A DNA stretch of 64,000 bases from Flavihumibacter stibioxidans (GCF_014332695.1 NZ_MBUA01000001.1:868001-932000); one strand, 5' to 3'. Shown: positions 53,118-61,857, counted from the stretch's first letter. The notes: generated from the sequence alone by a model not told the origin. Made by a program: numbers and translations.

Positions 53118-53283
53118 GGTGGAAATTCCGCTCTGCATAATCACTATTTTCCGTCAATAATTGACCATAGCAACCAATGCAGACAAATCGCTGCCGTAAG
53201 AGAATTGATTCGAAATTTGTACCTGACTAATAGTGGTTATGCAGACCCGGAATAAAGTGGTCAGCTTCCTTGGAATTTCCACC
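53118..53283 (+). repeat. ~160-bp dispersed repeat, copy C, with 12-bp terminal inverted repeats
   Basis: The best-preserved copy: GGTGGAAATTCC at 53118-53129 and its exact inverse GGAATTTCCACC at 53272-53283. Each end also has an inner inverted pair (TCTGCATAATCACTATT against AATAGTGGTTATGCAGA). It carries no reading frame of its own. Its right edge cuts the ATPase stub at codon 31. Confidence 0.85.
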
Positions 53284-53373
53284 CAGTATAGTAATCAGCT
53301 CCGCCTCTTTGGAGCCGAGCATCTCTTTCAGAATTTTCTTTTCGGCATCCCGTCCGATGACAGATTCTTCCAT
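53284..53373 (-). pseudogene. AAA ATPase gene stub (N-terminal 30 codons)
   Basis: From the ATG at 53373 the minus strand reads MEESVIGRDAEKKILKEML, then GSKEAELITILG, the start of the archaeal-type ATPase family (DUF234-associated), where the next residues should be the GRRRVGKT P-loop. Instead the frame enters repeat copy C and stops 18 codons later. The rest of the gene is absent from the window. Confidence 0.75.
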
Positions 53374-53463
53374 AAGTTATGGACAAATTTATTCCTTTAT
53401 AATCATCCACAAATACATCAAATTTTACACTTTCAAATTACCGCTACAAATTTCAAGTCACTA

Positions 53464-53649
53464 TCATCCTTCCCCTGGAGGAGGAGGAATCTCTGAAGGC
53501 GGCTTTTCATATGGCTCTTCATCAGGGATGATATCTGGCTCCTCTTCCGGAATTTTTGGCGCATCTGGTTCCGTGGCAGGTTTTACCTCGGGCAGCTTCT
53601 CGGGAACCGGCATTTCCGCCGGCTCATCCGGTTGTATTTTCTTTGGCAT
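53464..53649 (-). CDS. Pro/Glu-rich mini-protein
   Basis: A 61-residue protein almost wholly made of Pro, Glu, Asp, Lys and Ile in short repeats (PEKLPEVKP, EPDAPKIPEEEPDIIPDEEP, PPSEIPPPPGEG). It is likely disordered. It starts 3 bp after the stop of the phosphoribosyltransferase gene on the same strand, which supports it being translated as the last gene of that operon. No fold or function recognised. Confidence 0.5.
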   Translation of the reverse strand: MPKKIQPDEPAEMPVPEKLPEVKPATEPDAPKIPEEEPDIIPDEEPYEKPPSEIPPPPGEG

Positions 53650-53652
53650 ACA

Positions 53653-54294
53653 CTATGATTTTTTTCTGTTCTTTTCCCACAGATCCATAAAATCCAACAC
53701 CTCCTCATCAGAGAGGTTGTAAAATGTTTCATAGGCCTGTGAAACGGCGTAATAATAATCCGGCACTTCAAGGATAATCACATCATCGACCATTTTCCTC
53801 AGCCTGTTTTCCATTTCATTTCCGGCTACCGGCGCAGCCACCACCAGTTTTGCCGGTCCCTTTTTTTTACACATCTCAATGCCTGCAAACAAGGTTGCAC
53901 CGGTAGCAATACCATCATCCACCAGGATAACGGTCTTCCCTTTCAGTTCAGGGAATGGCTTCCCCCGGCGTAGAACCTGGATCCTGCGTGCTATTTCTTT
54001 TTTCTGCTGCAACACTACTTCTTCAATCACTGTTTCTGGCAGCTCCGACCGTGCCTGTGGCCTCAGGTAAACAGAACCATCTTCGGCGATGGCCCCAAAA
54101 GCGTATTCCGGGTTAGAGGGATGCCCCAGTTTACGGGACACCAGTAATGAAAACTCACCCTGCAACTGAATGGCCACATAATAACCCGTTTCCGCGCCCC
54201 CCCTGGGTATCCCCAATACCACCGTATCGGGCCCCTTGTATTGCTCCAATGCTATGGCCAATTGCATGGCGGCATCCCTTCTGTCTGTAAACAT
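53653..54294 (-). CDS. Phosphoribosyltransferase family protein
   Basis: A 213-residue PRTase-fold protein. The PRPP-binding motif VILVDDGIATGAT is near residue 120, with the N-terminal substrate region VLGIPRGGAETGYYVAIQL and LLVSRKLGHPSNPEYAFGAIAEDG. This subfamily has no known substrate. In actinobacteria it occurs fused or adjacent to a dienelactone-hydrolase-like domain (Rv0571c type), and here a separate hydrolase of that type is encoded at 59003. It lies 10 bp after the CapA-like gene in a minus-strand operon. Confidence 0.88.
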   Translation of the reverse strand: MFTDRRDAAMQLAIALEQYKGPDTVVLGIPRGGAETGYYVAIQLQGEFSLLVSRKLGHPSNPEYAFGAIAEDGSVYLRPQARSELPETVIEEVVLQQKKEIARRIQVLRRGKPFPELKGKTVILVDDGIATGATLFAGIEMCKKKGPAKLVVAAPVAGNEMENRLRKMVDDVIILEVPDYYYAVSQAYETFYNLSDEEVLDFMDLWEKNRKKS

Positions 54295-54304
54295 GGTGCA
54301 TGTT

Positions 54305-55273
54305 TTATGATATGATCAATTCCGCACTTTTACCAAACCTGGTCCCGAACCTTTCCGATAATAACTGAATCCGGTCCAGGCACCACTCCCGATCCTTACC
54401 GGTGGCCAGGTTAACCTGGCAATCACGGATCAGCACCGGAACCAGTGCAAGTTTCTGAATCAGGTGTCTTGCTGCGGTGACCTGGAAATAGAATGAATGG
54501 TCGTTCCGGTAGTTTTCATGTACGGCATAATCATCTACAAAGTCGCCCGTATCATAAAGTATCAATTTCCCTTTGTACAGTTCAATGCCCTGGAAATTGT
54601 GCGCACTGTGCCCGTGAATGATATCCGCGCCGGCATCAATCATCTCATGGGCAAAGGAGATGAAACCCGGTTCGGGATATAGGTTCATGTTAGGTCCCCA
54701 ATGAATACTGACGATTACAATATCTGAATGTCTATAAAGATCAGCAATACTCTTAACCGCAAATTTCCGGTCGACGCCCGAAGAAATATCAATATAGTTC
54801 GTACCGGGTTCCGCCTCCCCGGCTTTCCAGTCCGGCTCATTATCAGTAAATCCAACAACACCAACTGCCAGACTGTTTTTCACAAGAACCCGGGGACGAA
54901 TGGCTTCTGCCCGGTTTAAACCGGCGCCGGCATAAGCAATCCCGGCTTCTTTCAGGGTTGACAAAGTTTCAATTAAACCTTCCTTTCCAAAATCCAGCAC
55001 ATGATTATTGGCGAGGTTTACCAGGGAAATTTCAGCACCAAGCAGGGTATCCACCTTATCCGGTGTTGCTTTAAAATTGAAAGTTTTGGGAGCCTTCCTG
55101 TTGTAATGAGTAAATGCATTTTCCAGGTTAACGATATTGATATCGGAAGTCTTCAAAACCGGCAGCAGGTTTCCCCATGGATATAGTGATCCATTTTCGC
55201 TGATGGCCGTGTGAACGCCTCTTCCCAGCATCACGTCACCAGCCAGACCTATCTTGATGTGATGACCATTCAT
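54305..55273 (-). CDS. CapA-like metallophosphatase family protein
   Basis: A 322-residue protein of the PGA_cap family. Motifs: GLAGDVMLGRGVHT at the N-terminus, NIVNLENAFTHYN, NLANNHVLDFGKEGL near residue 90, VVSIHWGPNMNLYPEPG and GADIIHGHSAHNFQG near residue 215, which provide the metal-binding Asp, Asn and His residues. No signal peptide or membrane anchor is seen, unlike the CapA involved in polyglutamate capsule, so it may act on a cytosolic substrate. Ten base pairs on either side join it to the Lon-like gene and the phosphoribosyltransferase. Confidence 0.85.
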   Translation of the reverse strand: MNGHHIKIGLAGDVMLGRGVHTAISENGSLYPWGNLLPVLKTSDINIVNLENAFTHYNRKAPKTFNFKATPDKVDTLLGAEISLVNLANNHVLDFGKEGLIETLSTLKEAGIAYAGAGLNRAEAIRPRVLVKNSLAVGVVGFTDNEPDWKAGEAEPGTNYIDISSGVDRKFAVKSIADLYRHSDIVIVSIHWGPNMNLYPEPGFISFAHEMIDAGADIIHGHSAHNFQGIELYKGKLILYDTGDFVDDYAVHENYRNDHSFYFQVTAARHLIQKLALVPVLIRDCQVNLATGKDREWCLDRIQLLSERFGTRFGKSAELIIS

Positions 55274-55283
55274 AATTCATTTA

Positions 55284-57668
55284 TCAAACAATTTCTGCAT
55301 TATTTTCCTGGTTGCTGAACTCCTTCATACGGTCTGCATATTCATCCAGTGCCTGTTTGACAAAATATGCCACTGTACCTTCCTGCACGGGACTGCCGGA
55401 TTTTACCCCGGTCAGGATTTCAATACCGTCATCAATTGTATCCACTGCCCAGATATTAAATTGCTGCTGTGATACAGCCTTCAGTACCTCATCTTTCAAC
55501 ATCAGGTTCCTGACATTTGAAGCAGGAATGATTACCCCCTGTTCACCCGTCAGACCAACTGATCGGCACACTTCGAAATATCCTTCAATCTTTTCATTCA
55601 CCCCGCCAATAGCCTGAACTTCGCCCTTCTGGTTAACAGAGCCGGTTACTGCAATTCCCTGTTTTATCGGAAGTTTCGACAGGCTTGAAAGGATGGTATA
55701 CAATTCTGCAGAGGATGCACTGTCGCCTTCAACCTCTGAATAACTTTGTTCAAATACAATCCGGGCGACAATACTGGCCGGACTGTTCTGGAAATATTTT
55801 TCAGACAGGTAGCCGGAAAGGATCATGACGCCCTTGGTGTGAATGGGGCCGCTTAATTCAGCCTCCCTCTCGATGGCAACCACCCCTTCTTTACCCAGGT
55901 TAACACTGCAGGTTATGCGATTCGGCCGGCCAAATGCGATGTCGCCCAAATCAATAACGGAGAGACCATTGATCTGCCCGGTTTTCTCACCTTTCAAATC
56001 AATGAACAGTTGCCCGGTGGTGATCATTTCATTTATCTTTTCCTGGATCAGGTTAGACCGGTACAATTCTTCTTCGATGGCTTTAAGGATATGGCTTTCT
56101 GTTATGTGGTCTGATTTATCCCCGAGGGCATAATGGTGAGCTTCCCGGACGATGTCTGCAATATCCCCGAAACGGGTACTTAGCTTGTGCTGGTCACTTA
56201 CCAGCCGGGAACCATATTCCACTACCCTGGCCACCGCATCTGCACCAGGTTTCAGCAGGTTTTCATTTTTGCAGGTGTACTGGACAAACCTGGAATATTC
56301 ACTTTCTCCTTTGGGTGTCCGGTCCATTTCTGTATCAAAATCTGCCTTCACTTTAAAGAGTCCTTTGAATTCGGGCTCATAGGAAAACAGCAAGTGGTAA
56401 TAGGTCGGATGGCCAATCAGGATAACTTTTACATGCAGGGGAATGGCCTCCGGTTTCAGTGTTTTTGTGGTGAAAAAACCATATTGTTCGCCGGCTTCCT
56501 CAATTACAATTTCCTTGGTCTTCAGCGCCCGTTTCAACGCATTCCAGGAAAAATAATTACGCAATAATTCTTCCACCCTGATAATCAGGTACCCGCCGTT
56601 GGCCGCATGCAGGGAGCCCTTCCGAATCATGGTAAAATCTGTCAGCATAGTACCCATGTAGGACTCTTTTTCAACCCGGCCCATCAAATTGCTGTAGGTG
56701 GGATTTTGTTCAATAATTACCGGGGCCCCGTTCAATTCAGAATTATCAACCAGGACATTCACTTCATACCGGTTCAGGAAATTGCTGGCGCGCTGCCCGT
56801 TATTTCCACCCTGACTTTTATGGGCCAGCAGGAATTCCGCAAGATTATCCAGGATATCATTCTTAACATCCATGAGGTACTCAAGAACCAGCGGCACCTG
56901 TTTGTAATTACCGGCCACATCTTCTATGCGGGAACTTATCGTAATGATGGCAACATCCTTTTCGAGCTTACTCAACTCCCGGTTTACTGCTTTTTCCTGC
57001 TTACGCAATTCACTCAGTTTGACCTTGATTTCATCCAGGAACTTATCCTGTTTCTTGCGCAGATCGTCCTGCTGCCACTGGGGAAGGGCGCCAAATTGTT
57101 CGTCTGTCAACGGTTCTCCGTCAATCATCGGGATCGTAATGATTTCCCATGGCGTTTGCTTTAATAACAGGGACTCCTCTTTTGCCCTTTCACTCAGGAC
57201 ATTAATAGCCTGGGATTGCTGCTCTTCAAACGCGGAAATAACCTTTAAACGGCGGTTGGCATATTCTTCACTCTCAAAAGCCTTGAACAAAGATTGCCAT
57301 ACATCCACGATCAGATCTTTCATCTCTTTTTTGAATGCGATTCCCCTGCCTGTAGGCAGACTCAGTTTTGTAGGCTGATAAGGATCCCTAAAATTGTTCA
57401 CATAACACCAGTCTCCTGGAGTCGCTTCGCTTTTTGCAGGTTCCTGAACAAATATCTTAACTGCTGTGAGGCGCCCCGATCCGGCCATTCCGGAAGCGTA
57501 AATGTTAAATCCATCGGATTTGATGCCCACCCCCAGCTTTAACGCCTTCGAAGCTCTGGGCTGACCAATAATCGGGTTTGAAATCTGGGTAAGATCGGCT
57601 GATTCAATTACAACAGTTCCGGTATCGCAGGTGTTACGCAATTCGTTTAGAGCAAGCTTCTTTTTCAT
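55284..57668 (-). CDS. Lon-like ATP-dependent protease (AAA_32/LonC type)
   Basis: A 794-residue protein. The C-terminal ~200 residues are a Lon S16 protease domain, with the catalytic Ser in EGDSASSAELYTILSSL (about residue 660) and Lys in GGVNEKIEGYF. The N-terminal part is the AAA_32 module of the Lon-related family. Its Walker A is GMAGSGRLTA at about 60-69, with Arg in place of the usual Lys, which is common in this branch. A long coiled coil (about 170-260) is inserted. It lacks the classical Lon N-domain. First gene of a stress-type operon; a 17-bp palindrome lies 79 bp upstream in the divergent promoter region. Confidence 0.88.
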   Translation of the reverse strand: MKKKLALNELRNTCDTGTVVIESADLTQISNPIIGQPRASKALKLGVGIKSDGFNIYASGMAGSGRLTAVKIFVQEPAKSEATPGDWCYVNNFRDPYQPTKLSLPTGRGIAFKKEMKDLIVDVWQSLFKAFESEEYANRRLKVISAFEEQQSQAINVLSERAKEESLLLKQTPWEIITIPMIDGEPLTDEQFGALPQWQQDDLRKKQDKFLDEIKVKLSELRKQEKAVNRELSKLEKDVAIITISSRIEDVAGNYKQVPLVLEYLMDVKNDILDNLAEFLLAHKSQGGNNGQRASNFLNRYEVNVLVDNSELNGAPVIIEQNPTYSNLMGRVEKESYMGTMLTDFTMIRKGSLHAANGGYLIIRVEELLRNYFSWNALKRALKTKEIVIEEAGEQYGFFTTKTLKPEAIPLHVKVILIGHPTYYHLLFSYEPEFKGLFKVKADFDTEMDRTPKGESEYSRFVQYTCKNENLLKPGADAVARVVEYGSRLVSDQHKLSTRFGDIADIVREAHHYALGDKSDHITESHILKAIEEELYRSNLIQEKINEMITTGQLFIDLKGEKTGQINGLSVIDLGDIAFGRPNRITCSVNLGKEGVVAIEREAELSGPIHTKGVMILSGYLSEKYFQNSPASIVARIVFEQSYSEVEGDSASSAELYTILSSLSKLPIKQGIAVTGSVNQKGEVQAIGGVNEKIEGYFEVCRSVGLTGEQGVIIPASNVRNLMLKDEVLKAVSQQQFNIWAVDTIDDGIEILTGVKSGSPVQEGTVAYFVKQALDEYADRMKEFSNQENNAEIV

Positions 57669-57746
57669 CTGTTGATTATTTACTTATAAATCCAATCCTA
57701 CCCTCGTTTAAATTTAGTCAAAACAATACTGGAAACCAATTTTAAC

Positions 57747-57765
57747 AGCCTCCAATTTGGAGGCT
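57747..57765. promoter_or_regulatory. Palindromic candidate operator between the Lon-like and Balon-like genes
   Basis: AGCCTCCAA, one central T, TTGGAGGCT: perfect 9-bp arms. It lies almost midway between the two divergent starts (78 bp to one, 95 bp to the other), where one regulator could control both. Confidence 0.5.
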
Positions 57766-57860
57766 TGATGTTAATCAGCCCACCCTTTGAGTTCTGTCAT
57801 TTCCAGGGCAGATTTGAATCAATACCTTTAAGCAGATCGTTAAACTTCAATACTTTCTAT

Positions 57861-58991
57861 ATGTTAAGTGAAACCCTGGTCGGCGAAGACCTGCTCGCCA
57901 TGCAAAATGAGAAAGGAAATATCTGTATTTCCATAGTTGTTCCCACACACCGGCTTTCACCTGAAAGAAGGGTTGATGTCCAGGAGTTGGAAAAAGCCAT
58001 ACAAAACGCAAAACAACTTCTTGAATACAAATATCCTGACAATGACAATAAGCCGTTGAGTGAGGCCATGGATGATTTGTACAGCACAATCGACTTTACG
58101 CACAATTCAGAGGGAATAGGATTATATATTTCCTCCCACCTGAAACTGGCTGTAAAATTCCCATTCCCGGTTGAGGAAAAAGTGATGGTGGGAGATGATT
58201 TCGAGATCAGGGACCTGCTGTATAAAGTGAACCTTTCCCATCCCTACTATGTCCTCAGACTGACAAAAAACGGGGTAAACCTGTTCGAGGGAAGCATGGA
58301 TCGGTTAGAGGAAATCACGGATAAGAATTTCCCTTTGAAATATGAGGACGAATACATTTACAATGCTCCGGGACAGAGTGGTTTCTTTGGCGGCCAGTCC
58401 GTTGTAAAAAGCGTTGAACGGGACAAGTCAACAATGGAAGCGATCCGGTTTGAAGACTTTTTCCGGCACATGGATTCGGCACTGAATGATTACCTGGTTG
58501 GCAACACACCGTTTATTGTAATGGGAATTGAAAAGGAGCTTGCCTGGTTCACTAAGGTGTCAAGGCATAACAGCCTCCTGGCAGGAAAAATTTCCGGCAG
58601 TTACCATCACGCCAACCTAAAGGAGTTATCAGAGTTGGTTTGGCCATTGATGCAGAAGCATTTCAATGATGAGACAAAGAGACTATTGGCAGACTTCGTG
58701 GAACAATACGGACGTAAACTGGGTCTTTATGGAATTGAGGATGTATGGCAGGCGGCACGGGAAGGAAGGGCATTCAAACTCCTGGTGGAGAAGGATTACA
58801 GATGCCCCGGTTTTATTTCACTGGAAGACAATAAATTTCATTTAAGGGTGCCAAACAGAACCCATAAAATCCTGGCAGACGCTGTGGATGAGATCATTGG
58901 AATGGTACTTGAAAAAAATGGTGAAGTTCATTTCACCGATAATGGTGAACTGGAAGAATTCCGGCATATTGCACTGATAACAAGGTTTTGA
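57861..58991 (+). CDS. baeRF family protein, candidate Balon-type ribosome hibernation factor
   Basis: A 376-residue cytosolic protein with the pattern of bacterial archaeo-eukaryotic release-factor-like proteins: ISIVVPTHRLSPERRVDVQE (residues ~17-36), GIGLYISSHLKLAVKFPFP, YYVLRLTKNGVNLFEGS, a central loop GQSGFFGGQSVVKS where eRF1 carries GGQ, and a C-terminal domain with LGLYGIEDVWQAAREGRAFKLLVE. Balon (AOC03_06830 of Psychrobacter) is the characterised member and binds the ribosomal A site in dormancy. The ATG at 57861 starts the family (MLSETLVGEDLLAM); the frame opens earlier at 57765. It is the only plus-strand gene of the island. Confidence 0.75.
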   Translation: MLSETLVGEDLLAMQNEKGNICISIVVPTHRLSPERRVDVQELEKAIQNAKQLLEYKYPDNDNKPLSEAMDDLYSTIDFTHNSEGIGLYISSHLKLAVKFPFPVEEKVMVGDDFEIRDLLYKVNLSHPYYVLRLTKNGVNLFEGSMDRLEEITDKNFPLKYEDEYIYNAPGQSGFFGGQSVVKSVERDKSTMEAIRFEDFFRHMDSALNDYLVGNTPFIVMGIEKELAWFTKVSRHNSLLAGKISGSYHHANLKELSELVWPLMQKHFNDETKRLLADFVEQYGRKLGLYGIEDVWQAAREGRAFKLLVEKDYRCPGFISLEDNKFHLRVPNRTHKILADAVDEIIGMVLEKNGEVHFTDNGELEEFRHIALITRF

Positions 58992-59002
58992 CCAGCCGGA
59001 TG

Positions 59003-59641
59003 CTATTGAAGGTAGCGGATAAACCATTCTGCTGCTACTTCACAAACCTGTTCCATCGTTCCGGGTTCCTCAAACAAATGGGTAGCATCCGGAATGATGG
59101 ACAGTTTTTTTACATACTTTAACTGGGCAAGGGCCTGCTGGTTCATTTGTATTACATCAAAATCCCTGCTGCCAACAATCAGCAAAACCGGGGCCGCAAC
59201 ACGGTCCAGTACTTCCATTGCAAGGTCGGGACGTCCACCACGACTTACCACTGCTGCGATCTGCGGCAGCGCTGCAGCTGCCCTCAAAGCCGAAGCAGCC
59301 CCCGTGCTTGCACCGAAATAACCTATTGAATGTTCTGTTGCCACAGGCTGGGTTTCCAACCATTCTGTTACACTCACCAGTCGCCGGGTCAACAGGTCAA
59401 TATCAAATCTGTTGGAATAGTTGATGTCCTCCTCCCTTGTCAGCAGATCAAACAGTAGTGTGCCCAGTCTTCTCTTGTGCAGGTAGTTGGCCACCATCCG
59501 GTTGCGCGGACTGAATCTACTGCTGCCGCTTCCATGTGAAAAGACCACGATACCGCTGGAACCTGAAGGAATCACCAGGTCGCCCGAAACCGTTACATTA
59601 CCAACAGGTATTTCCACTTCCTCCTTTAATTCGAAATGCAT
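59003..59641 (-). CDS. Dienelactone hydrolase-like alpha/beta hydrolase
   Basis: A 212-residue hydrolase: oxyanion-side motif VVFSHGSGSSRFSPRNR near residue 32, nucleophile elbow YFGASTGAASAL near residue 107, acid LLIVGSRDFDVIQMN near 155 and His in PDATHLFEEPGT near 190. In actinobacterial stress regulons the same hydrolase is joined to a phosphoribosyltransferase. Here the two are about 5 kb apart in the same island. No signal peptide. Substrate unknown. It follows PolX by 10 bp and converges with the Balon-like gene at 11 bp. Confidence 0.87.
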   Translation of the reverse strand: MHFELKEEVEIPVGNVTVSGDLVIPSGSSGIVVFSHGSGSSRFSPRNRMVANYLHKRRLGTLLFDLLTREEDINYSNRFDIDLLTRRLVSVTEWLETQPVATEHSIGYFGASTGAASALRAAAALPQIAAVVSRGGRPDLAMEVLDRVAAPVLLIVGSRDFDVIQMNQQALAQLKYVKKLSIIPDATHLFEEPGTMEQVCEVAAEWFIRYLQ

Positions 59642-59651
59642 AAAATATTAT

Positions 59652-61439
59652 TTAAGATTCAACCTTCCTGTGCTTTCTTTTTTGTTGCCTGAATTTCTCC
59701 ACCTGTTTCCAGGAATAACTGTTCAGGATGTTTTCATGGGTGCACCAGCCACGCCTGGCAACAGATACTCCCTGGCTCATGAAAGCATACTGATCCAGGG
59801 AATGCGCATCGGTGCTGATAGTAAGCATGACACCTTTCGCCACGGCAGCTTTAACAAGATCATCTTTCAGGTCGAGCCGGTTTGGCTGGGCGTTGATTTC
59901 AATTGCAGTACCTGTTCTTACGGCAGCGTCAAAAAGCTTATCCCAGTCCACCCCGTAAGGCTCCCGCTTTCCGATCAGTCTTCCGCACGGATGACCGATG
60001 CAGTTCACAAAAGGATGATTGCAGGCACTGATCAACCGTTCGGTATTGTCTTTGGTAAAACCGCTGTGAATGGATGCCGTAACCCAGTCAAACCTTTCCA
60101 GCAAATCATCCGGAAGGTCAAGCGAACCATCGGACAGGATATCAACCTCTGCGCCTTTCTTTACAAAGTCCAGTTTCAGTTTTTTATTCACCCTATCGAT
60201 TTCCGCAAACTGTTTTATAAAATCTTCAACCTGCAGACCACCGGCGATTCTCTCGGAAGGCGAATGGTCCGTCATTACAATGTATTCATAGTACGGGTAG
60301 TCCTTTTGTATAAAGCGGGCGATGGTCTCAATATCTTCCGCCCCATCACTCCAGGTGCTGTGCATCTGCATATCACCACGCATAACCGACTCCGTTAGCA
60401 GGTCGGGTAATTCATGCTTTATTGCCAGTTCAACTTCTCCCCTTTCCTCTCTAAGTTCAGGAGGGATCCATGACATCCCGAAGAGTTTGTAGATCTCTTC
60501 TTCTGTTGCACCTGCCAGCATTTTATCAGATGCCGCATCGAACACACCGTATTCATTCAACTTCCATCCTTTCTCCCTGGCCCAGGTACGAAGCCTGATA
60601 TTATGTTCTTTTGAACCGGTAAAATAAAGCAGGGCTGCGCCGTATTCGTAATCATTCACCAGGCGAAGATCAACCTGAACGGAATTGTCCTTGAGTAATA
60701 TACTGGCTTTGGTTTCACCGCTGGCAAGGACCCGGTCGACCAGGGGTAAAGAAATAAACCGGGCTACAATTCTTTTCCTGTTTTTTTTATCCGCAATTGC
60801 TATCAGGTCAATATCCCCGATCGTTTCCTTGCGCCTGCGAAGACTTCCTGCCAGTTCGGCCTTCCTGATGCCGGGGATGGAAAGCAATTGTTGAAGGATG
60901 GCTTCCCCTGTTTTCAGGGCATCCCAGAGAAGCATTCTGCTGTGTGCTTCCTTGAAAAGTTTGAGACCGCGTTTCATGTTTTCAATCCGCTTTGCGCCAA
61001 ATCCCTTCAATGAAGCCAGTTTGCCGGATTCTATCGCCGCGACCAGGTCATCGCGGTTATTGATGAGTAACTTTTCATGGAGCAGGCGCGTGGTGGCGGG
61101 ACCAAAGCCGTTTATGTCCATCAGTTCCAGCAATTCTACCGGAACCTCCTGCTTCAGTTTTTCAAATGTTTTTATTTTTCCTGTTGCCAGGAACTCCATT
61201 ATTTTTTCAGCGATGCTTTCCCCGATACCTTTTAATTTATCAAGTGAGGCAATGTCTGTAGCATACACTGAAATATCATCATTTAACGCAGCGATGGTAC
61301 GGGAAGCCCCGTCATAGGCGATCACCCTGAACCGGTGTTCTGTACCGAGATAACGATAACAGGCAGCCATCTGGTGAAAAATGGCGGCCAGTTTCGCATT
61401 GTGCGATTCACCTGAACCGAGTAGTGGAGCAGGTATCAT
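59652..61439 (-). CDS. polX: DNA polymerase/3'-5' exonuclease PolX
   Basis: A 595-residue bacterial family X polymerase for gap filling in base excision and double-strand break repair. The N-terminal 8-kDa-like helix-hairpin-helix units (LKGIGESIAEKIMEFLATGK, and FGPATTRLLHEK) run to about 130; the nucleotidyltransferase core has AGSLRRRKETIGDIDLIAIAD near residue 200; the C-terminal PHP exonuclease has GDMQMHSTWSDGAEDIE near 335 and MTDHSPSERIAGGL, with TISTDAHS near 550. All metal-binding motifs look intact. Sited in the stress island, 11 bp after a coiled-coil gene. Confidence 0.93.
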   Translation of the reverse strand: MIPAPLLGSGESHNAKLAAIFHQMAACYRYLGTEHRFRVIAYDGASRTIAALNDDISVYATDIASLDKLKGIGESIAEKIMEFLATGKIKTFEKLKQEVPVELLELMDINGFGPATTRLLHEKLLINNRDDLVAAIESGKLASLKGFGAKRIENMKRGLKLFKEAHSRMLLWDALKTGEAILQQLLSIPGIRKAELAGSLRRRKETIGDIDLIAIADKKNRKRIVARFISLPLVDRVLASGETKASILLKDNSVQVDLRLVNDYEYGAALLYFTGSKEHNIRLRTWAREKGWKLNEYGVFDAASDKMLAGATEEEIYKLFGMSWIPPELREERGEVELAIKHELPDLLTESVMRGDMQMHSTWSDGAEDIETIARFIQKDYPYYEYIVMTDHSPSERIAGGLQVEDFIKQFAEIDRVNKKLKLDFVKKGAEVDILSDGSLDLPDDLLERFDWVTASIHSGFTKDNTERLISACNHPFVNCIGHPCGRLIGKREPYGVDWDKLFDAAVRTGTAIEINAQPNRLDLKDDLVKAAVAKGVMLTISTDAHSLDQYAFMSQGVSVARRGWCTHENILNSYSWKQVEKFRQQKRKHRKVES

Positions 61440-61450
61440 GTTGTTTTAAT

Positions 61451-61840
61451 TCATTGCTTCAACAATCCCGACAGGAAATCATACACCCCATATTTCAGGT
61501 CAATGAAATCCTTTTCTGCGGTGAACATATCTGCCCGAAGGGAATCCTGGCTGGAGATTACATCAGGTGGCAGGTTGGTATCATCCAATAACTCACCGTC
61601 CTGCATGATCCGGTTATCCTGGGCCTGGATGGCCGCTTCCAACCTTAATAGTTCCGTCTTTTTCAATTCCAGCCTTTCGAGCAGATCCTCTGCCTGGCCA
61701 GCCAGTGCGGGAATACTGTCGCGTCGGATAGCATCATCCAGGCGCTGTTCAAAATCTTCCAGTTCTTCCCTTAAGAAACGGATCATTTCATCCCAATCGG
61801 TTAACTCATCGAAACAATATCCTGCAATTGAAAATATCAT
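61451..61840 (-). CDS. Hypothetical coiled-coil protein
   Basis: A 129-residue acidic protein, predicted almost entirely helical: LTDWDEMIRFLREELEDFEQRLDDA, then a Leu/Glu heptad segment (LLERLELKKTELLRLEAAI) and a final helix FIDLKYGVYDFLSGLLKQ. No signal peptide. Its position 17 bp after the HPF-like gene and 11 bp before polX makes cotranscription very likely. Family not recognised. Confidence 0.7.
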   Translation of the reverse strand: MIFSIAGYCFDELTDWDEMIRFLREELEDFEQRLDDAIRRDSIPALAGQAEDLLERLELKKTELLRLEAAIQAQDNRIMQDGELLDDTNLPPDVISSQDSLRADMFTAEKDFIDLKYGVYDFLSGLLKQ

Positions 61841-61857
61841 AATGTAAATTTAAACTA

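Noticed and set aside
50009-53283. CRISPR-like array suggested by recurring blocks
   Set aside because: The repeated units are ~160 bp, are separated by 1.2-1.6 kb with genes between, and have no regular spacers or cas genes.
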